Shown here piece after piece: positions 8,243 to 17,397 of a stretch of 38,797 bases of DNA (positions within the stretch are counted from its first letter, which is position 1; the number at the start of each line of letters is the position of its first letter). The notes beneath the pieces were generated by a model. It was not told the DNA's origin. It ran no database searches and worked only from the letters and a program-made list of their open reading frames with translations. The DNA is from Geodermatophilus sabuli (GTDB lineage Bacteria > Actinomycetota > Actinomycetes > Mycobacteriales > Geodermatophilaceae): positions 1 to 38,797 of the forward strand of contig NZ_JAAGWF010000032.1 in NCBI RefSeq assembly GCF_010686765.1, written 5' to 3'. A program made the translations under genes and the position numbers.

Positions 8243-9961
8243 TCAGCGGCGGCGGGTCTCCGGGAAGAGCAGGTCGACGAAGCGCTCGACGGTGGGCTGC
8301 GGCTCGTGGTTGGCCAGCCCGGGGCGCTCGTTGGCCTCGATGAAGACGTGCTCGGGGCCCTCGACGTCGGGCACGAGGAAGTCCAGCCCGGTGACCGGGA
8401 TGCCGATCGCCCGGCTCGCCGTGACGGCGGCCCGGGCGATGGCCGGGTCCAGCCGGTCGGTCACGTCCTCGATGGTGCCGCCGGTGTGCAGGTTCGCCGT
8501 CCGGCGGACCCGGATCCGCTCCCCGGACGCCGGGACGTCGTCCATCGCGTAGCCGGACTCGGCGACCACCTCGGCGGTGGTGGCGTCCAGGGGGATGGAG
8601 GACTCCCCGCCGGTCGCCCGCTCCCGGCGGCGGCTGGTGGACTCCACCAGTTCGGTGACCGGCCGGCGCCCGTCGCCGACGACCTCGGCCGGGCGGCGCA
8701 CCGCGGCGGCCACCACTTCGTGGTCGATCACCACCACCCGCAGGTCGTCGCCCGGGACGAGCTCCTCGACCAGCACGTCGGGGCAGAACTGCAGCGCGAG
8801 GACGGCGGCCCGGTCGAGCGCCTGGTCGGAGGTGACGCCGACCGTGATGCCGCGCCCCTGCTCGCCGCGGGCGGGCTTGACGACCACCTCGCCGCACTCC
8901 CGCAGCAGCGCCCGGGCCGCGTCCAGGTCGCCCTCTCCGGCCACCACCCCCCGCGGCACCCGGACACCGGCCCGCTCCACGATCCGTCGGGTGACCCGCT
9001 TGTCGTCGCAGCGGCTCATGGCGACCGCGGTGGTGAACTCCGACAGCGACTCCCGGGTGAGCACGGTGCGCCCGCCGACCGACAGTCGCATCTCGCCCCA
9101 CTGCGGATCGGTCACCTCGACGCGGATGCCGCGCCGCAGTGCCTCCTCGGCGATGATCCGCGCGTAGGGGTTGACGTCCTCCAGGCCCGTCGGGCGGGCG
9201 GCGAACAGCGGGGTGTTGATCGGGTTCTTGCGCTTGACGCAGACCGCCGGCACCCGGTGGAAGCCCAGCTTGCGGTAGAGCGCGATCGCGCCGGCGTTGT
9301 CGTGCATGACCGAGAGGTCCAGGTAGGACCGGCCGCGGCCCACGTAGCGCTCGGCGAGCACCCGCACCAGCGCCTCGCCGGTGCCCGGCGGGGCGTTCTG
9401 GGCGTGCACGGCCAGGCACCACAGGCTGCTGCCGTTCTCCGGGTCGCCGAAGGCCAGCACGTGGTCGACGCCGGTGACCGTGCCGACGATCCGGCCCGTC
9501 CGCCGGTCCTCGGCGACCAGGTAGGTGAAGGCGCGGGTGCGGTGGTTGTCCCACATGCGCGTGGTGTCCCCGGTGACCATGCCGTTGCGGGCGTAGATGT
9601 CGTTGACCAGCTCCATCTCGACCTCGGAGGTCACCGTGCGGACGAAGACCCCGCGGATCAGCTCCGACCGCGGCCGGTAGCGGTACAGGTCGAGCCGGTA
9701 GGTGTAGCTGGGGTCGATGAACAGCTCGTCGGGGGCCAGGCCGACCAGCACGTGCGGGTCCCGCGGGTAGATGCAGATGTCCCGGCGGCCGCTCTCCTCG
9801 GCGCGCAGCGCGTCGACGATGCCGCGCAGGTCGGGGAAGGTCTGGCCGAACACCAGCCGGCCCCAGCCGAGGTCCAGGACGACGTCGGCGTCCATGCCCT
9901 GCCGCTGGTGCTCGGTCGGGTTCTGCCAGGGGTGGGTGGTGGAGGACGGCGTGTCGGTCAC
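8243..9961 (-). CDS. ngg: N-acetylglutaminylglutamine synthetase (GNAT + ATP-grasp fusion)
   Basis: Makes the dipeptide N-acetylglutaminylglutamine, precursor of the osmolyte NAGGN. 572 residues with two domains. The N-terminal half (about 85-245) is a GNAT acetyltransferase, with the acetyl-CoA site in the CLAVHAQNAPPGTGEALVR and LSVMHDNAGAIALYRKLGF stretches. The C-terminal half (about 310-572) is an ATP-grasp ligase of the cyanophycin/glutathione synthetase type, with VVKPARGEQGRGITVGV as the ATP lid and FIEANERPGL for metal binding. GTG start at 9961, 50 bases downstream of asnO and in the same direction; the asnO-ngg order and this fusion are diagnostic of the NAGGN pathway. Likely induced by high osmolarity, although no promoter is evident between the two genes. 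Confidence 0.93.
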   Translation of the reverse strand: MTDTPSSTTHPWQNPTEHQRQGMDADVVLDLGWGRLVFGQTFPDLRGIVDALRAEESGRRDICIYPRDPHVLVGLAPDELFIDPSYTYRLDLYRYRPRSELIRGVFVRTVTSEVEMELVNDIYARNGMVTGDTTRMWDNHRTRAFTYLVAEDRRTGRIVGTVTGVDHVLAFGDPENGSSLWCLAVHAQNAPPGTGEALVRVLAERYVGRGRSYLDLSVMHDNAGAIALYRKLGFHRVPAVCVKRKNPINTPLFAARPTGLEDVNPYARIIAEEALRRGIRVEVTDPQWGEMRLSVGGRTVLTRESLSEFTTAVAMSRCDDKRVTRRIVERAGVRVPRGVVAGEGDLDAARALLRECGEVVVKPARGEQGRGITVGVTSDQALDRAAVLALQFCPDVLVEELVPGDDLRVVVIDHEVVAAAVRRPAEVVGDGRRPVTELVESTSRRRERATGGESSIPLDATTAEVVAESGYAMDDVPASGERIRVRRTANLHTGGTIEDVTDRLDPAIARAAVTASRAIGIPVTGLDFLVPDVEGPEHVFIEANERPGLANHEPQPTVERFVDLLFPETRRR

Positions 9962-10011
9962 CGCGCTCCGGCGACGGTGGCCGGCGATCCGTGGCGACAC
10001 CGGGCGTCTCC

Positions 10012-11793
10012 TCAGACCCCGTGCGTCTGCAGCCAGAGCTCCAGCAGGCCCAGCTGCCAGAGCTTGTTGCCGCGCAGGGGGGTGAGCTCGCCGTTCGGCT
10101 CGTCGAGCAGGGCGGAGACGTACTCCGGTCGGAAGAGGCCGCGGTCGCGGGCGGCGTCGCTGCTCAGCGCGTCGCCCACCAGGCCCAGCACCTTGCCCTC
10201 GAGGTGGGTGATGGCCGGGACGGGGAAGTAGCCCTTGGGACGGTCGATGACCTCGGGCGGGATGATCCGGCGGCCGATCGCCTTGAGCACGCCCTTGCCG
10301 CCGTCGGCCAGCTTCAGCTCCGGCGGGCACAGTGCGGCGAGTTCGACCAGGTCGTGGTCGAGGAAGGGCACGCGGGCCTCCAGGCCCCAGGCCATGGACA
10401 TGTTGTCCACCCGCTTCACCGGGTCGTCGACCAGCATGACCTCGCTGTCCAGGCGCAGCGCGGCGTCCACGGCGGTCTCCGCGTGCGGGGACGACATGTG
10501 CTGCCGGACGAACTCCAGGCTCGGGTCGCCGTCCACCGCGTACCGGTCGGCGACCAGGCGGGCCATGTCGGCGGCGTCCCGGTCGAAGAACGCGGCGGCG
10601 TACCGCTCGACGGCCTCGTCGCGGCCGACGCCGGCCAGCGGCGGGTACCAGTGGTACCCGGCGAACACCTCGTCGGCGCCCTGGCCGGACTGCACCACCC
10701 GGATCGACTCGCTCACGCGCTCGCTGAGCAGGTCGAAGGCGACGACGTCGTGGCTGACCATCGGCTCGGCCATCGCGCCGATGGCGTGCCCGAGCGCGGC
10801 CGAGAGCTCGTCGGAGCTCACCCTGATGCGGTGGTGGTCGGTGGCGAAGTGCTCGGCGATGACGTCGGAGTACTGGAACTCGTCGCCCTCCCGGCCGCCG
10901 ACGGACTCGAAGCCGATCGAGTAGGTGGCCAGCCCGGTCTGGCCCTCCTGGGCCAGCAGGCCGACGATCAGGGACGAGTCCAGCCCGCCGGAGAGCAGCA
11001 CGCCGACGGGGATGTCGGCGACCAGACGGCGGCGAACGGCGACCCGCAGCGCCTCCTCGATCGCGTCCTCCCAGTCCCGCGCGCTCCAGTTCGCGTGCTC
11101 GGCGCGGCGCTCGTAGGGCGCCTCCCAGTACCGCTCCTCGCGGGAGCTGCCGTCGGCCTCGACGATCCGCACGGTGGCCGGGGGGAGCTTCCGGACGCCG
11201 TTGAGGATCGTCCGCGGCGCGGGCACGACGGCGTGCCAGGTCAGGTAGTGGTGCAGCGCGACCGGGTCGATCGAGGTGTCGACGTCCCCCGCCTTCAAGA
11301 GGGCCGGCAGCGAGGAGGCGAAGCGCAGCCGCCCGGGCGTCTCGGCGAGGTACAGCGGCTTGATGCCCAGCCGGTCGCGGGCCAGCACCACCCGGCCGGT
11401 GTCCCGCTCGGTGATCACGAAGGCGAACATGCCGTGCAGGTGCGAGACGACGTCGGTGCCCCAGTGGTGGTAGCCCTTGAGGATCACCTCGGTGTCGCTG
11501 GTGGAGAAGAAGCGGTAGCCGTGACCCTCCAGCTCGGCGCGCAGCTCCCGGTAGTCGTAGATGCAGCCGTTGAACACCGCGGTCAGCCCGAGCTCGCTGT
11601 CGACCATCGGCTGCGAGCCGTGCGGCGAGAGGTCGATCACCGACAGCCGGCGGTGCCCGAACGCCACCCGCCCGTTGCTCCACGCGCCCTGCCCGTCCGG
11701 ACCGCGGGGGACGAGAGCGTCGACCATCCGCGCGACGGCAGTGGTGTCGGCCAGGGAGCCGTCGAACGTGATCTCGCCGGAGAGGCCGCACAT
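10012..11793 (-). CDS. asnO: N-acetylglutaminylglutamine amidotransferase (asparagine synthetase family)
   Basis: Amidates N-acetylglutaminylglutamine, using glutamine as nitrogen donor and ATP, to give the osmoprotectant NAGGN. 593 residues. The Ntn-type glutaminase domain starts with the catalytic Cys2 (MCGLSGE) and contains NGCIYDYRELR (75-85), where asparagine synthetases usually have NGEIYN. The synthetase domain has the PP-loop SGGLDSS (268-274) and QGADEVFAGYHWY. The start is set at 11793 because Cys2 must follow the initiator Met; the frame extends six codons further but would bury the cysteine. Asparagine synthetase is the alternative, but adjacency to ngg strongly favours NAGGN synthesis. 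A parS-like palindrome lies 76 bases upstream. Confidence 0.93.
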   Translation of the reverse strand: MCGLSGEITFDGSLADTTAVARMVDALVPRGPDGQGAWSNGRVAFGHRRLSVIDLSPHGSQPMVDSELGLTAVFNGCIYDYRELRAELEGHGYRFFSTSDTEVILKGYHHWGTDVVSHLHGMFAFVITERDTGRVVLARDRLGIKPLYLAETPGRLRFASSLPALLKAGDVDTSIDPVALHHYLTWHAVVPAPRTILNGVRKLPPATVRIVEADGSSREERYWEAPYERRAEHANWSARDWEDAIEEALRVAVRRRLVADIPVGVLLSGGLDSSLIVGLLAQEGQTGLATYSIGFESVGGREGDEFQYSDVIAEHFATDHHRIRVSSDELSAALGHAIGAMAEPMVSHDVVAFDLLSERVSESIRVVQSGQGADEVFAGYHWYPPLAGVGRDEAVERYAAAFFDRDAADMARLVADRYAVDGDPSLEFVRQHMSSPHAETAVDAALRLDSEVMLVDDPVKRVDNMSMAWGLEARVPFLDHDLVELAALCPPELKLADGGKGVLKAIGRRIIPPEVIDRPKGYFPVPAITHLEGKVLGLVGDALSSDAARDRGLFRPEYVSALLDEPNGELTPLRGNKLWQLGLLELWLQTHGV

Positions 11794-11868
11794 GCCTCGA
11801 TCCAACCCCACCGGCGGAGGGCACGCCCAGCGATCGAGAGAACGTCACACGCCGGAAACACGGTCGCG

Positions 11869-11882
11869 GTTCCACGTGGAAC
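11869..11882. other. parS-like ParB binding palindrome, copy 1
   Basis: Perfect 14-bp palindrome GTTCCACGTGGAAC in the intergenic region between the divergent asnO and DUF3995-like genes. It fits the ParB recognition pattern GTTNCACGTGNAAC and occurs three times in this window. Confidence 0.75.
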
Positions 11883-11901
11883 GGCGGCGGACACTGGGCG
11901 C

Positions 11902-12437
11902 GTGACCGTGCCTCCCACCGCGCACGGAGCGTCCGCGCCGGGCCGGCTCCTCGCCGTGTCCTCCTACGGAGCCGCGGTCCTGGCCGCCCTGTCCGCCGCC
12001 GTGAGCGCCTACTGGACCGCCGGGGCACCGTGCTGCTGGCCACCGTCGGCGGCGGGCTGGAGGACCTCGCCCGCCGCGGCGGGGCGGCAGCGGTGCTGCT
12101 CGGCATCGGGGTGGTGGCCGCGAAGGTGGCGGGCGCCGTCCTGGCGCTGGCGCTGGCGCGCCCGTGGGGACGGCGGCTGCCGCCGCGGCTCCTGGAGCGG
12201 ACAGCCCTCGTGATCGGGCTCGTGCTCAGCGTCTACGGCGGGCTGCTGGTCGTCGTCGGCGCGGCGGCACTGGCCGGCGCCTTCGGGTCACCGGCCCACC
12301 CCACGGCACTGCGCTGGCACGTCGCCGTGTGGGACCCGTGGTTCCTGTTCTGGGGCCTGCTGCTCGCGACGGCCGCGGTGACCCGTTCCCGGCAACGGCG
12401 GCGGCACCCGCTCGGCGGCCGGGCGACTCAGCCGTAG
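11902..12437 (+). pseudogene. DUF3995-like membrane protein gene, frameshifted
   Basis: Two reading frames together make one protein. From GTG 11902 the first frame gives a short leader, a membrane helix and ends its sensible reading in AVSAYWTAG. The second frame continues with TVLLATVGGGLEDLARRG and three further membrane helices up to the TAG at 12435-12437. The join falls in the G-run at 12022-12025. One extra G there would give AYWTAGGTVLLATVGG, which matches the characteristic AYW...GG...VGG start of DUF3995-type proteins as I remember them. Either a true inactivating deletion or a homopolymer sequencing error. The restored product would have about 178 residues with four membrane helices; function unknown. 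The 3' end overlaps the convergent ABC ATPase gene by 10 bases. Confidence 0.75.
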
Positions 12438-13186
12438 TAGAGCGCGACGGGCTTGCCGTCGATCTCCCGGACGTCGACGGCCGTGTCGTAGACGGCCTCC
12501 AGCACCTCGGGCCGCATGACGTCGCGCGCGGGCGCGTCCGCCACGACGCGGCCGTCGCGCATGGCCACCATGCGGTCGGCGTAGGTCGCCGCGAAGTTGA
12601 CGTCGTGCAGCACCGTGACGACCCGCTTGCCGAGCTCGTCGGCCATCCGCCGGACCAGCCGCATGATCTCGGTCATGTGCCGCAGGTCCAGGTTGTTGAG
12701 CGGCTCGTCGAGCAGGACGTACTTCGTGTCCTGCGCCAGCACCATCGCGATGAAGGCGCGCTGGCGCTGTCCGCCCGAGAGCTCGTCGAGGAACCGGCTC
12801 CGGAAGGGGTCGAGGTCGAGGTAGGAGAGGGCGCGCTCGACGTGCTCCCGGTCGTGCACGGTGAGCCGCCCCCGGGAGTGCGGGAACCGGCCGAACTCGA
12901 CGAGGTCGTGCACGGTCAGGCGCGCGGCGACGTGGTTGTCCTGGCGCAGCACCGCGAGGGTCGTGGCGAGCTGGTTCGACGGCGTCCTGGCGACGTCCAT
13001 CCCGTCGACGGTGATCCGGCCGGCATCGGGGTGGAGGAGCCGGCCGACGAGGCCGAACAGCGTCGACTTGCCGGCGCCGTTCGGGCCGATGAGCGCCGTC
13101 ACCCCGTCCCCGCCGAGGCCGATCGTGACGTCGTCGACCACCGTCTGGCCGTCGTAGCGCTTGGTGACGCCCTCGAGCGTGATCAC
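12428..13186 (-). CDS. Iron-siderophore ABC transporter, ATP-binding protein
   Basis: ATPase that powers ferric-siderophore import. 252 residues: Walker A GPNGAGKS (34-41), Q-loop RQDN, signature LSGGQRQR, Walker B VLLDEPLNNLD, and switch His in TVLHDVNFA. The sequence most resembles FecE/FepC/YclP-type siderophore importers. GTG at 13186 overlaps the TGA of the permease gene by 4 bases (GTGA). Last gene of a binding protein-permease-permease-ATPase operon reading leftward. Its stop overlaps the convergent DUF3995-like gene by 10 bases. Confidence 0.95.
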   Translation of the reverse strand: MITLEGVTKRYDGQTVVDDVTIGLGGDGVTALIGPNGAGKSTLFGLVGRLLHPDAGRITVDGMDVARTPSNQLATTLAVLRQDNHVAARLTVHDLVEFGRFPHSRGRLTVHDREHVERALSYLDLDPFRSRFLDELSGGQRQRAFIAMVLAQDTKYVLLDEPLNNLDLRHMTEIMRLVRRMADELGKRVVTVLHDVNFAATYADRMVAMRDGRVVADAPARDVMRPEVLEAVYDTAVDVREIDGKPVALYYG

Positions 13187-14208
13187 CGCGCCCCCTTCCG
13201 CAGCACGAGGTGGAGGAAGAACAGGCCGCCGGCGAAGTCGATGACCGTGGACAGGGTGCCGCCGAAGCCGAGCAGCCGCTCCAGGACCAGCTGACCGCCC
13301 AGCAGGCAGACGACCCCGATGAGCACCGCGCTGGGCAGCGTCCACACGTGGCGGAAGGAGCCGGCGTAGGAGTAGGCCAGGTTCGCGACGATGAGGCCCA
13401 GGAACAGGATCGGCCCCACCAGCGCCGTGGACGCGGCGACCATCACCGAGACGGCCGCGAACAGGAGCATCACGACGCGCCGGTGGTCCACGCCCAGGCC
13501 CACGGCCGTCGGCTCACCGAGCGTGAGCACGTCGAGGGTGCGCAGCAGCGGCACGACCGCGAGGCACCCGAGCAGGACCAGCCCGGCGGTGAGGACCAGC
13601 AGCGTCTCGTCGGGCCGGGTGAGGGAGGCGAACATCGCGTCGGAGAGCACCTGGAAGTCCAGCGGGTCGAGCATCCGCTGCATCCACTCGGTGGCGCTGC
13701 GGAAGAACGTGCCCAGGACGATGCCGACCAGCAGCATGAGGTGGATCGACCGTCGCTTGCCACCGAACAGCCAGGTGAACAGCGCGACGCTGGAGGCGAC
13801 CATCACGACGACCTGGGTGACCCAGAGGGTGAACTGGTCGAACGCCAGGAACGACGCCGAACCGGACGAGAACACGATGATCGTCGAGATCAGCACGTAG
13901 AAGGCGTCGAACCCCATGATCGACGGCGTGAGGATGCGGTTCTGCGTGATCGTGTGGAACACCACCGTCGAGACCCCGACCGCGGTCGCGACGACCAGCA
14001 TGGCGAGCACCGTGAGGCTGCGGATCTCCAGCGCGAAGGCGAGCGAGCCGGGCACGTCGGTGACGCAGTAGACGACCGTCAGGACCAGGACGGCGGCGCC
14101 CAGGGCGCTCAGGCGGACGGCGGGCCTCGCCCAGGCGGCGGCGAGCCGGGGGCGCGGCCGGCCGGCGGCCGGGGCGGCGGACGTCGTGGCGGGGGAGTCA
14201 GTGAGCAC
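13183..14208 (-). CDS. Iron-siderophore ABC transporter permease (second)
   Basis: FecCD-family integral membrane subunit. 341 residues with about nine or ten hydrophobic helices. It has an N-terminal Ala/Pro-rich cytoplasmic segment (1-30) and FecCD features such as LTLGEPTAVGLGVDHRR (cytoplasmic coupling region), ALVGPILFLGLIVANLAY and a hydrophobic C-terminus with LRKGAR. GTG at 14208 is chosen because it lies 11 bases inside the end of the upstream permease gene, giving coupled translation; a longer frame upstream is a shadow. It forms the channel with the permease encoded at 14198-15217. Confidence 0.93.
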   Translation of the reverse strand: MLTDSPATTSAAPAAGRPRPRLAAAWARPAVRLSALGAAVLVLTVVYCVTDVPGSLAFALEIRSLTVLAMLVVATAVGVSTVVFHTITQNRILTPSIMGFDAFYVLISTIIVFSSGSASFLAFDQFTLWVTQVVVMVASSVALFTWLFGGKRRSIHLMLLVGIVLGTFFRSATEWMQRMLDPLDFQVLSDAMFASLTRPDETLLVLTAGLVLLGCLAVVPLLRTLDVLTLGEPTAVGLGVDHRRVVMLLFAAVSVMVAASTALVGPILFLGLIVANLAYSYAGSFRHVWTLPSAVLIGVVCLLGGQLVLERLLGFGGTLSTVIDFAGGLFFLHLVLRKGAR

Positions 14209-15217
14209 GGCTCCGCCTCCGCAGCAGCAGCCAGAGGAACAACGCCGCACCGAGGACGCCGACGACGACCGACAGCGGGATCTCGTAGGGGAAGCGCACG
14301 ACCCTGGCGAGCACGTCGCAGCCGAGGACGAACACGGCCCCGAGCCCGGCGACCCAGGGGATCGCGCGGCGCACGTTGTCACCGATGACCAGGCTGACGA
14401 CGTTCGGCACGACCAGGCCCAGGAAGGGGATCAGCCCCGCCGTGACGAGCACCGCCGCGGTGATCACCGCGATGATCACCATGCCGACGGCGACGACCCG
14501 CCGGTAGTCCAGTCCCAGGTTGGTCGCGAACTCCTCGCCGAGCCCGATCACGCTGAAGCGGTCGGCGGCCAGCCAGGCGACCCCGACCATGACCCCGGCG
14601 ATCCACACGAACTCGTAGCGCCCCTGCATGACCGTGGCGAAGCTGCCCTGCGACCACTGCCCGAGGGACTGCAGCAGGTCGAGGCGGTAGGCGAAGAAGA
14701 CCGTCACGGCCCCCACGACGCCGCCGAGCATGATGCCGACCAGCGGGACGAGGACCAGCTGGCGCACGGGCACGGCCTTGACCACCTGCAGGAACACCCA
14801 GGTGCCGACCAGCCCGAAGACGGCGGCGACGCCCATCTTCCCGACGACGGCCATGCCGGGGAAGAACACGATCGTGACGAGCATGCCCAGCGTGGCGAAC
14901 TCGCTGACGCCCGTGGTGCCCGGTTCCACGAACTTGTTGCGGACCAGCATCTGCATGATCAGGCCCGCGATGCCCAGGGAGGCGCCGACGAGCACCACGG
15001 CGACGGTGCGGGGGATCCGGCTCACGCCCAGCAGGAAGGCCGCATCGCTGCCGGGACCGCCGGTGAGCACCGCGACGGGGGACACGTCGGAGACGCCGAC
15101 GAACAGACTCAGTCCCGCGAGGACCACGAGGAGGACGCCGACGAGCACCCCCACCCAGGTGCGGCGGGGCCGCTCGCGGGTGGGGGTGCTCGCCGAGGCG
15201 GTGTCGAGCGCCGTCAC
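14198..15217 (-). CDS. Iron-siderophore ABC transporter permease (first)
   Basis: FecCD-family membrane subunit of the same importer. 339 residues. TM1 is at about 21-43 and is followed by the family hallmark LLGVSRIPRTVAVVLVGASLGIAGLIMQMLVRNKFVEPGTTGVSEFATLG (about 63-112), then LGLDYRRVV and AGLIPFLGLVVPNVVSLVIGDNVRRAIPW. It ends in a basic tail (LRRRSRAH). ATG at 15217 lies 37 bases after the stop of the binding-protein gene. With the second permease it builds a heterodimeric channel, as in the YclN/YclO and CeuB/CeuC systems for catecholate siderophores. Confidence 0.94.
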   Translation of the reverse strand: MTALDTASASTPTRERPRRTWVGVLVGVLLVVLAGLSLFVGVSDVSPVAVLTGGPGSDAAFLLGVSRIPRTVAVVLVGASLGIAGLIMQMLVRNKFVEPGTTGVSEFATLGMLVTIVFFPGMAVVGKMGVAAVFGLVGTWVFLQVVKAVPVRQLVLVPLVGIMLGGVVGAVTVFFAYRLDLLQSLGQWSQGSFATVMQGRYEFVWIAGVMVGVAWLAADRFSVIGLGEEFATNLGLDYRRVVAVGMVIIAVITAAVLVTAGLIPFLGLVVPNVVSLVIGDNVRRAIPWVAGLGAVFVLGCDVLARVVRFPYEIPLSVVVGVLGAALFLWLLLRRRSRAH

Positions 15218-15254
15218 GGGCGACGAGCGGGGTGCTCGACCGGGGTCAGGCCGG

Positions 15255-16274
15255 TCACCCGGCGATCTGGAGCACGTCGTCGATCATGATCTGGGTGGTG
15301 TCGAGGCCACCGAACACGATGTACCAGGCCGTCGGGTCGAGGTAGACGATGTGGTCCTGCCGCGCGGCGGTGGTCTGCGCGACGATGTCGTTGTCGAGCA
15401 CCGCGGCCGCTGCCTGCGCGCCCGCCTCACCGGTCGCGGCGTCACGGTCGACGACCCACAGGTAGTCCGGGTCCGTCTCGAGCAGGAACTCGAAGGAGAC
15501 CGGCTCGCCGTGCGTGGCGGCCGCGATGTCGTCCACCACCGGCTGGACGCCGAAGGCGTCGTAGATCAGGCCGCCGCGCGCGCCGCGCCCGGTGTCGCCG
15601 TCGGCCGCCGGGGCCATCGCGCTCAGCTCTCCCCCGGAGACCATGACGCCCAGACCCGTGCCGGCGTCGGCCGTGGCGGCCCGCGCCTCCTCGATGCCCG
15701 CCTCGATCTCGCTGACCGCGGCAGCCGCCTCGTCCTCGGCCCCGAGCACCTCACCGAGGAAGGTGGCGTTGCGCTCGAGGTTCTCGGTGTACGAGCCGCG
15801 CAGGCTCAGGTCGACGGTCGGCGCGATCTCGCTGAGGTCCTCGTACAGCGCCGACGAGCGACCACCGATGACGATGAGGTCCGGCTGCTGGGACTCGATC
15901 TCGACCAGGTCGGCCTCGAACAGCGTGCCGGCGTTGAAGGCGTCGTCGGCCAGGTACTTCTCGAGGTAGTCCGGCACCGAGTCCAGCGGGGCCCCGGTGA
16001 CCTCCCCACCCAGCGCGCCGATGGTGTCGAGGCTGGCCAGGTCGAAGGCGACGATCTTCCGCGGGTTCTTCGGGACCTCGACCGTGGTCTCCTCGAACAC
16101 GGGGTCCTCGTCCTCGGCGGCGAGGTTCCGGTCCCAGGAGAAGCTGACGGTCTCGGCCTCGGAGCTCGACGCCGCCTCGGCGGTGTCCCCGCCCCCCTCA
16201 CCGCAGGCGGACAGGGCCAGGGCGGCGGCCACGGTCAGGGTGAGGGCGGCCGTCGGTCGGGCGGTGGTGCGCAT
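15255..16274 (-). CDS. Iron-siderophore ABC transporter, substrate-binding lipoprotein
   Basis: Extracytoplasmic binding protein that captures the ferric siderophore. 339 residues. Lipoprotein signal with LSAC lipobox, lipid-modified Cys24, then a Gly/Ser/Glu-rich linker. The class III binding-protein fold shows [19 protein letters not shown] (about 70-88), [21 protein letters not shown], and a C-terminal [22 protein letters not shown]. The sequence resembles YclQ/CeuA-type binders of catecholate iron, but the ligand is not proven. The start is ATG 16274, preceded by AGGAG; the frame extends 21 codons upstream across the regulatory region. A DtxR/IdeR-like box lies 17-35 bases upstream, which fits repression by iron. 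Confidence 0.95.
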   Translation of the reverse strand: MRTTARPTAALTLTVAAALALSACGEGGGDTAEAASSSEAETVSFSWDRNLAAEDEDPVFEETTVEVPKNPRKIVAFDLASLDTIGALGGEVTGAPLDSVPDYLEKYLADDAFNAGTLFEADLVEIESQQPDLIVIGGRSSALYEDLSEIAPTVDLSLRGSYTENLERNATFLGEVLGAEDEAAAAVSEIEAGIEEARAATADAGTGLGVMVSGGELSAMAPAADGDTGRGARGGLIYDAFGVQPVVDDIAAATHGEPVSFEFLLETDPDYLWVVDRDAATGEAGAQAAAAVLDNDIVAQTTAARQDHIVYLDPTAWYIVFGGLDTTQIMIDDVLQIAG

Positions 16275-16290
16275 CGGGCTCCTGTCAAAC

Positions 16291-16314
16291 TCAGGTGAGG
16301 CTTGGCTAACTGAG
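16291..16314 (-). promoter_or_regulatory. Putative DtxR/IdeR iron box, two overlapping registers
   Basis: TCAGGTGAGGCTTGGCTAA (16291-16309, plus strand) matches the DtxR/IdeR pattern TWAGGTWAGSCTWACCTWA at 15 of 19 positions. A second register shifted by 5 bases (16296-16314) matches 13 of 19. Overlapping registers are usual for this dimer-pair regulator. The site lies just upstream of the siderophore binding-protein start and would block transcription when iron is plentiful. Confidence 0.6.
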
Positions 16315-16404
16315 GCGGCCCTAACCTGCCACACCACCCGGTGCCCCCGTCAACCGGGTCGCCGGGCCCGGTTGGGACGGCGGGGCGCCGGGCAGGGGAG
16401 GGTC

Positions 16405-17397
16405 ATGGAGACGCGAACACTGGGACGGCTGACCGTCCCGGCCCAGGGCCTGGGCTGCATGGGGATGAGCGAGTTCTACGGCACGGGGGACCAGGCCGAG
16501 GCCGAGGCGACGATCCGCCGGGCGCTGGACCTCGGCGTCACGTTCCTCGACACGGCCGACATGTACGGGCCGTTCACCAACGAGCGGCTGGTGGGGCGGG
16601 CGATCGCCGGCCGGCGCGACGAGGTCGTGCTCGCGACCAAGTTCGGCAACGAGCGCGGGGAGGACGGCTCCTTCCGCGGCATCAACGGCCAGCCGGACTA
16701 CGTGCGCCGCGCCTGTGACGCATCGCTGCAGCGGCTGGGCGTCGACGTCATCGACCTCTACTACCAGCACCGCGTGGACACCAGCGTCCCGGTGGAGGAG
16801 ACCTGGGGGGTGCTGCGCGAGCTGGTGGAGGCCGGCAAGGTGCGGCACGTCGGCATCTCCGAGGCCGCGCCCGAGACAATCCGGCGGGCGCACGCCGTGC
16901 AGCCGGTGACGGCCGTGCAGACCGAGTACTCGCTGTGGACCCGCGATCCCGAGGACGACGGCGTGCTGGCCACCTGCGCCGAGCTGGGCATCGGCTTCGT
17001 CGCCTACTCACCGATCGGGCGCGGGTTCCTCTCCGGGCAGTTCCGGACCCTCGACGACCTGGCGCCCGACGACTTCCGCCGGCGCAACCCCCGCTTCCAG
17101 GGCGAGAACTTCGCCAAGAACCTCGAGCTGGTGGACCGGGTCCGCGAGATCGCCGACGAGAAGGGCGTGACCGCCACCCAGCTCGCGCTCGCGTGGGTCA
17201 TGGCGCAGAGCGGCCGGGACGGCGGGCCGACCGTCGTCCCCATCCCCGGCACCAAGCGGGTGAGCTACCTCGAGGAGAACGCCGCCGCGGCCGACGTCTC
17301 GCTGTCCGAGGACGACCTGCGCCGGATCGACGAGGCCGCGCCGGCGGGCACCACGGCCGGCGACCGCTACCCGGACATGTCCACCGTCCACCGCTGA
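16405..17397 (+). CDS. Aldo/keto reductase
   Basis: NADPH-dependent reductase of the AKR superfamily (YhdN/AKR11-13 type) acting on aldehydes or ketones; cytoplasmic (beta/alpha)8 barrel. 330 residues. Catalytic tetrad visible as Asp49 and Tyr54 ([10 protein letters not shown]), Lys79 ([10 protein letters not shown]) and His122 (LYYQHRVD). The C-terminal [19 protein letters not shown] holds the cofactor phosphate. ATG 16405 follows an AGGGGAGG Shine-Dalgarno. Divergent from the siderophore operon, and its 3' end overlaps the convergent PaaX-type gene by 31 bases. The substrate is not deducible. Confidence 0.95.
   Translation: METRTLGRLTVPAQGLGCMGMSEFYGTGDQAEAEATIRRALDLGVTFLDTADMYGPFTNERLVGRAIAGRRDEVVLATKFGNERGEDGSFRGINGQPDYVRRACDASLQRLGVDVIDLYYQHRVDTSVPVEETWGVLRELVEAGKVRHVGISEAAPETIRRAHAVQPVTAVQTEYSLWTRDPEDDGVLATCAELGIGFVAYSPIGRGFLSGQFRTLDDLAPDDFRRRNPRFQGENFAKNLELVDRVREIADEKGVTATQLALAWVMAQSGRDGGPTVVPIPGTKRVSYLEENAAAADVSLSEDDLRRIDEAAPAGTTAGDRYPDMSTVHR

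Noticed and set aside
8243..12106. 1287-codon minus-strand frame suggesting an AsnO-Ngg fusion
   Set aside because: Only the part from 9961 downwards is coding. Above it the frame is a shadow of asnO, which has its own frame and its catalytic Cys2.
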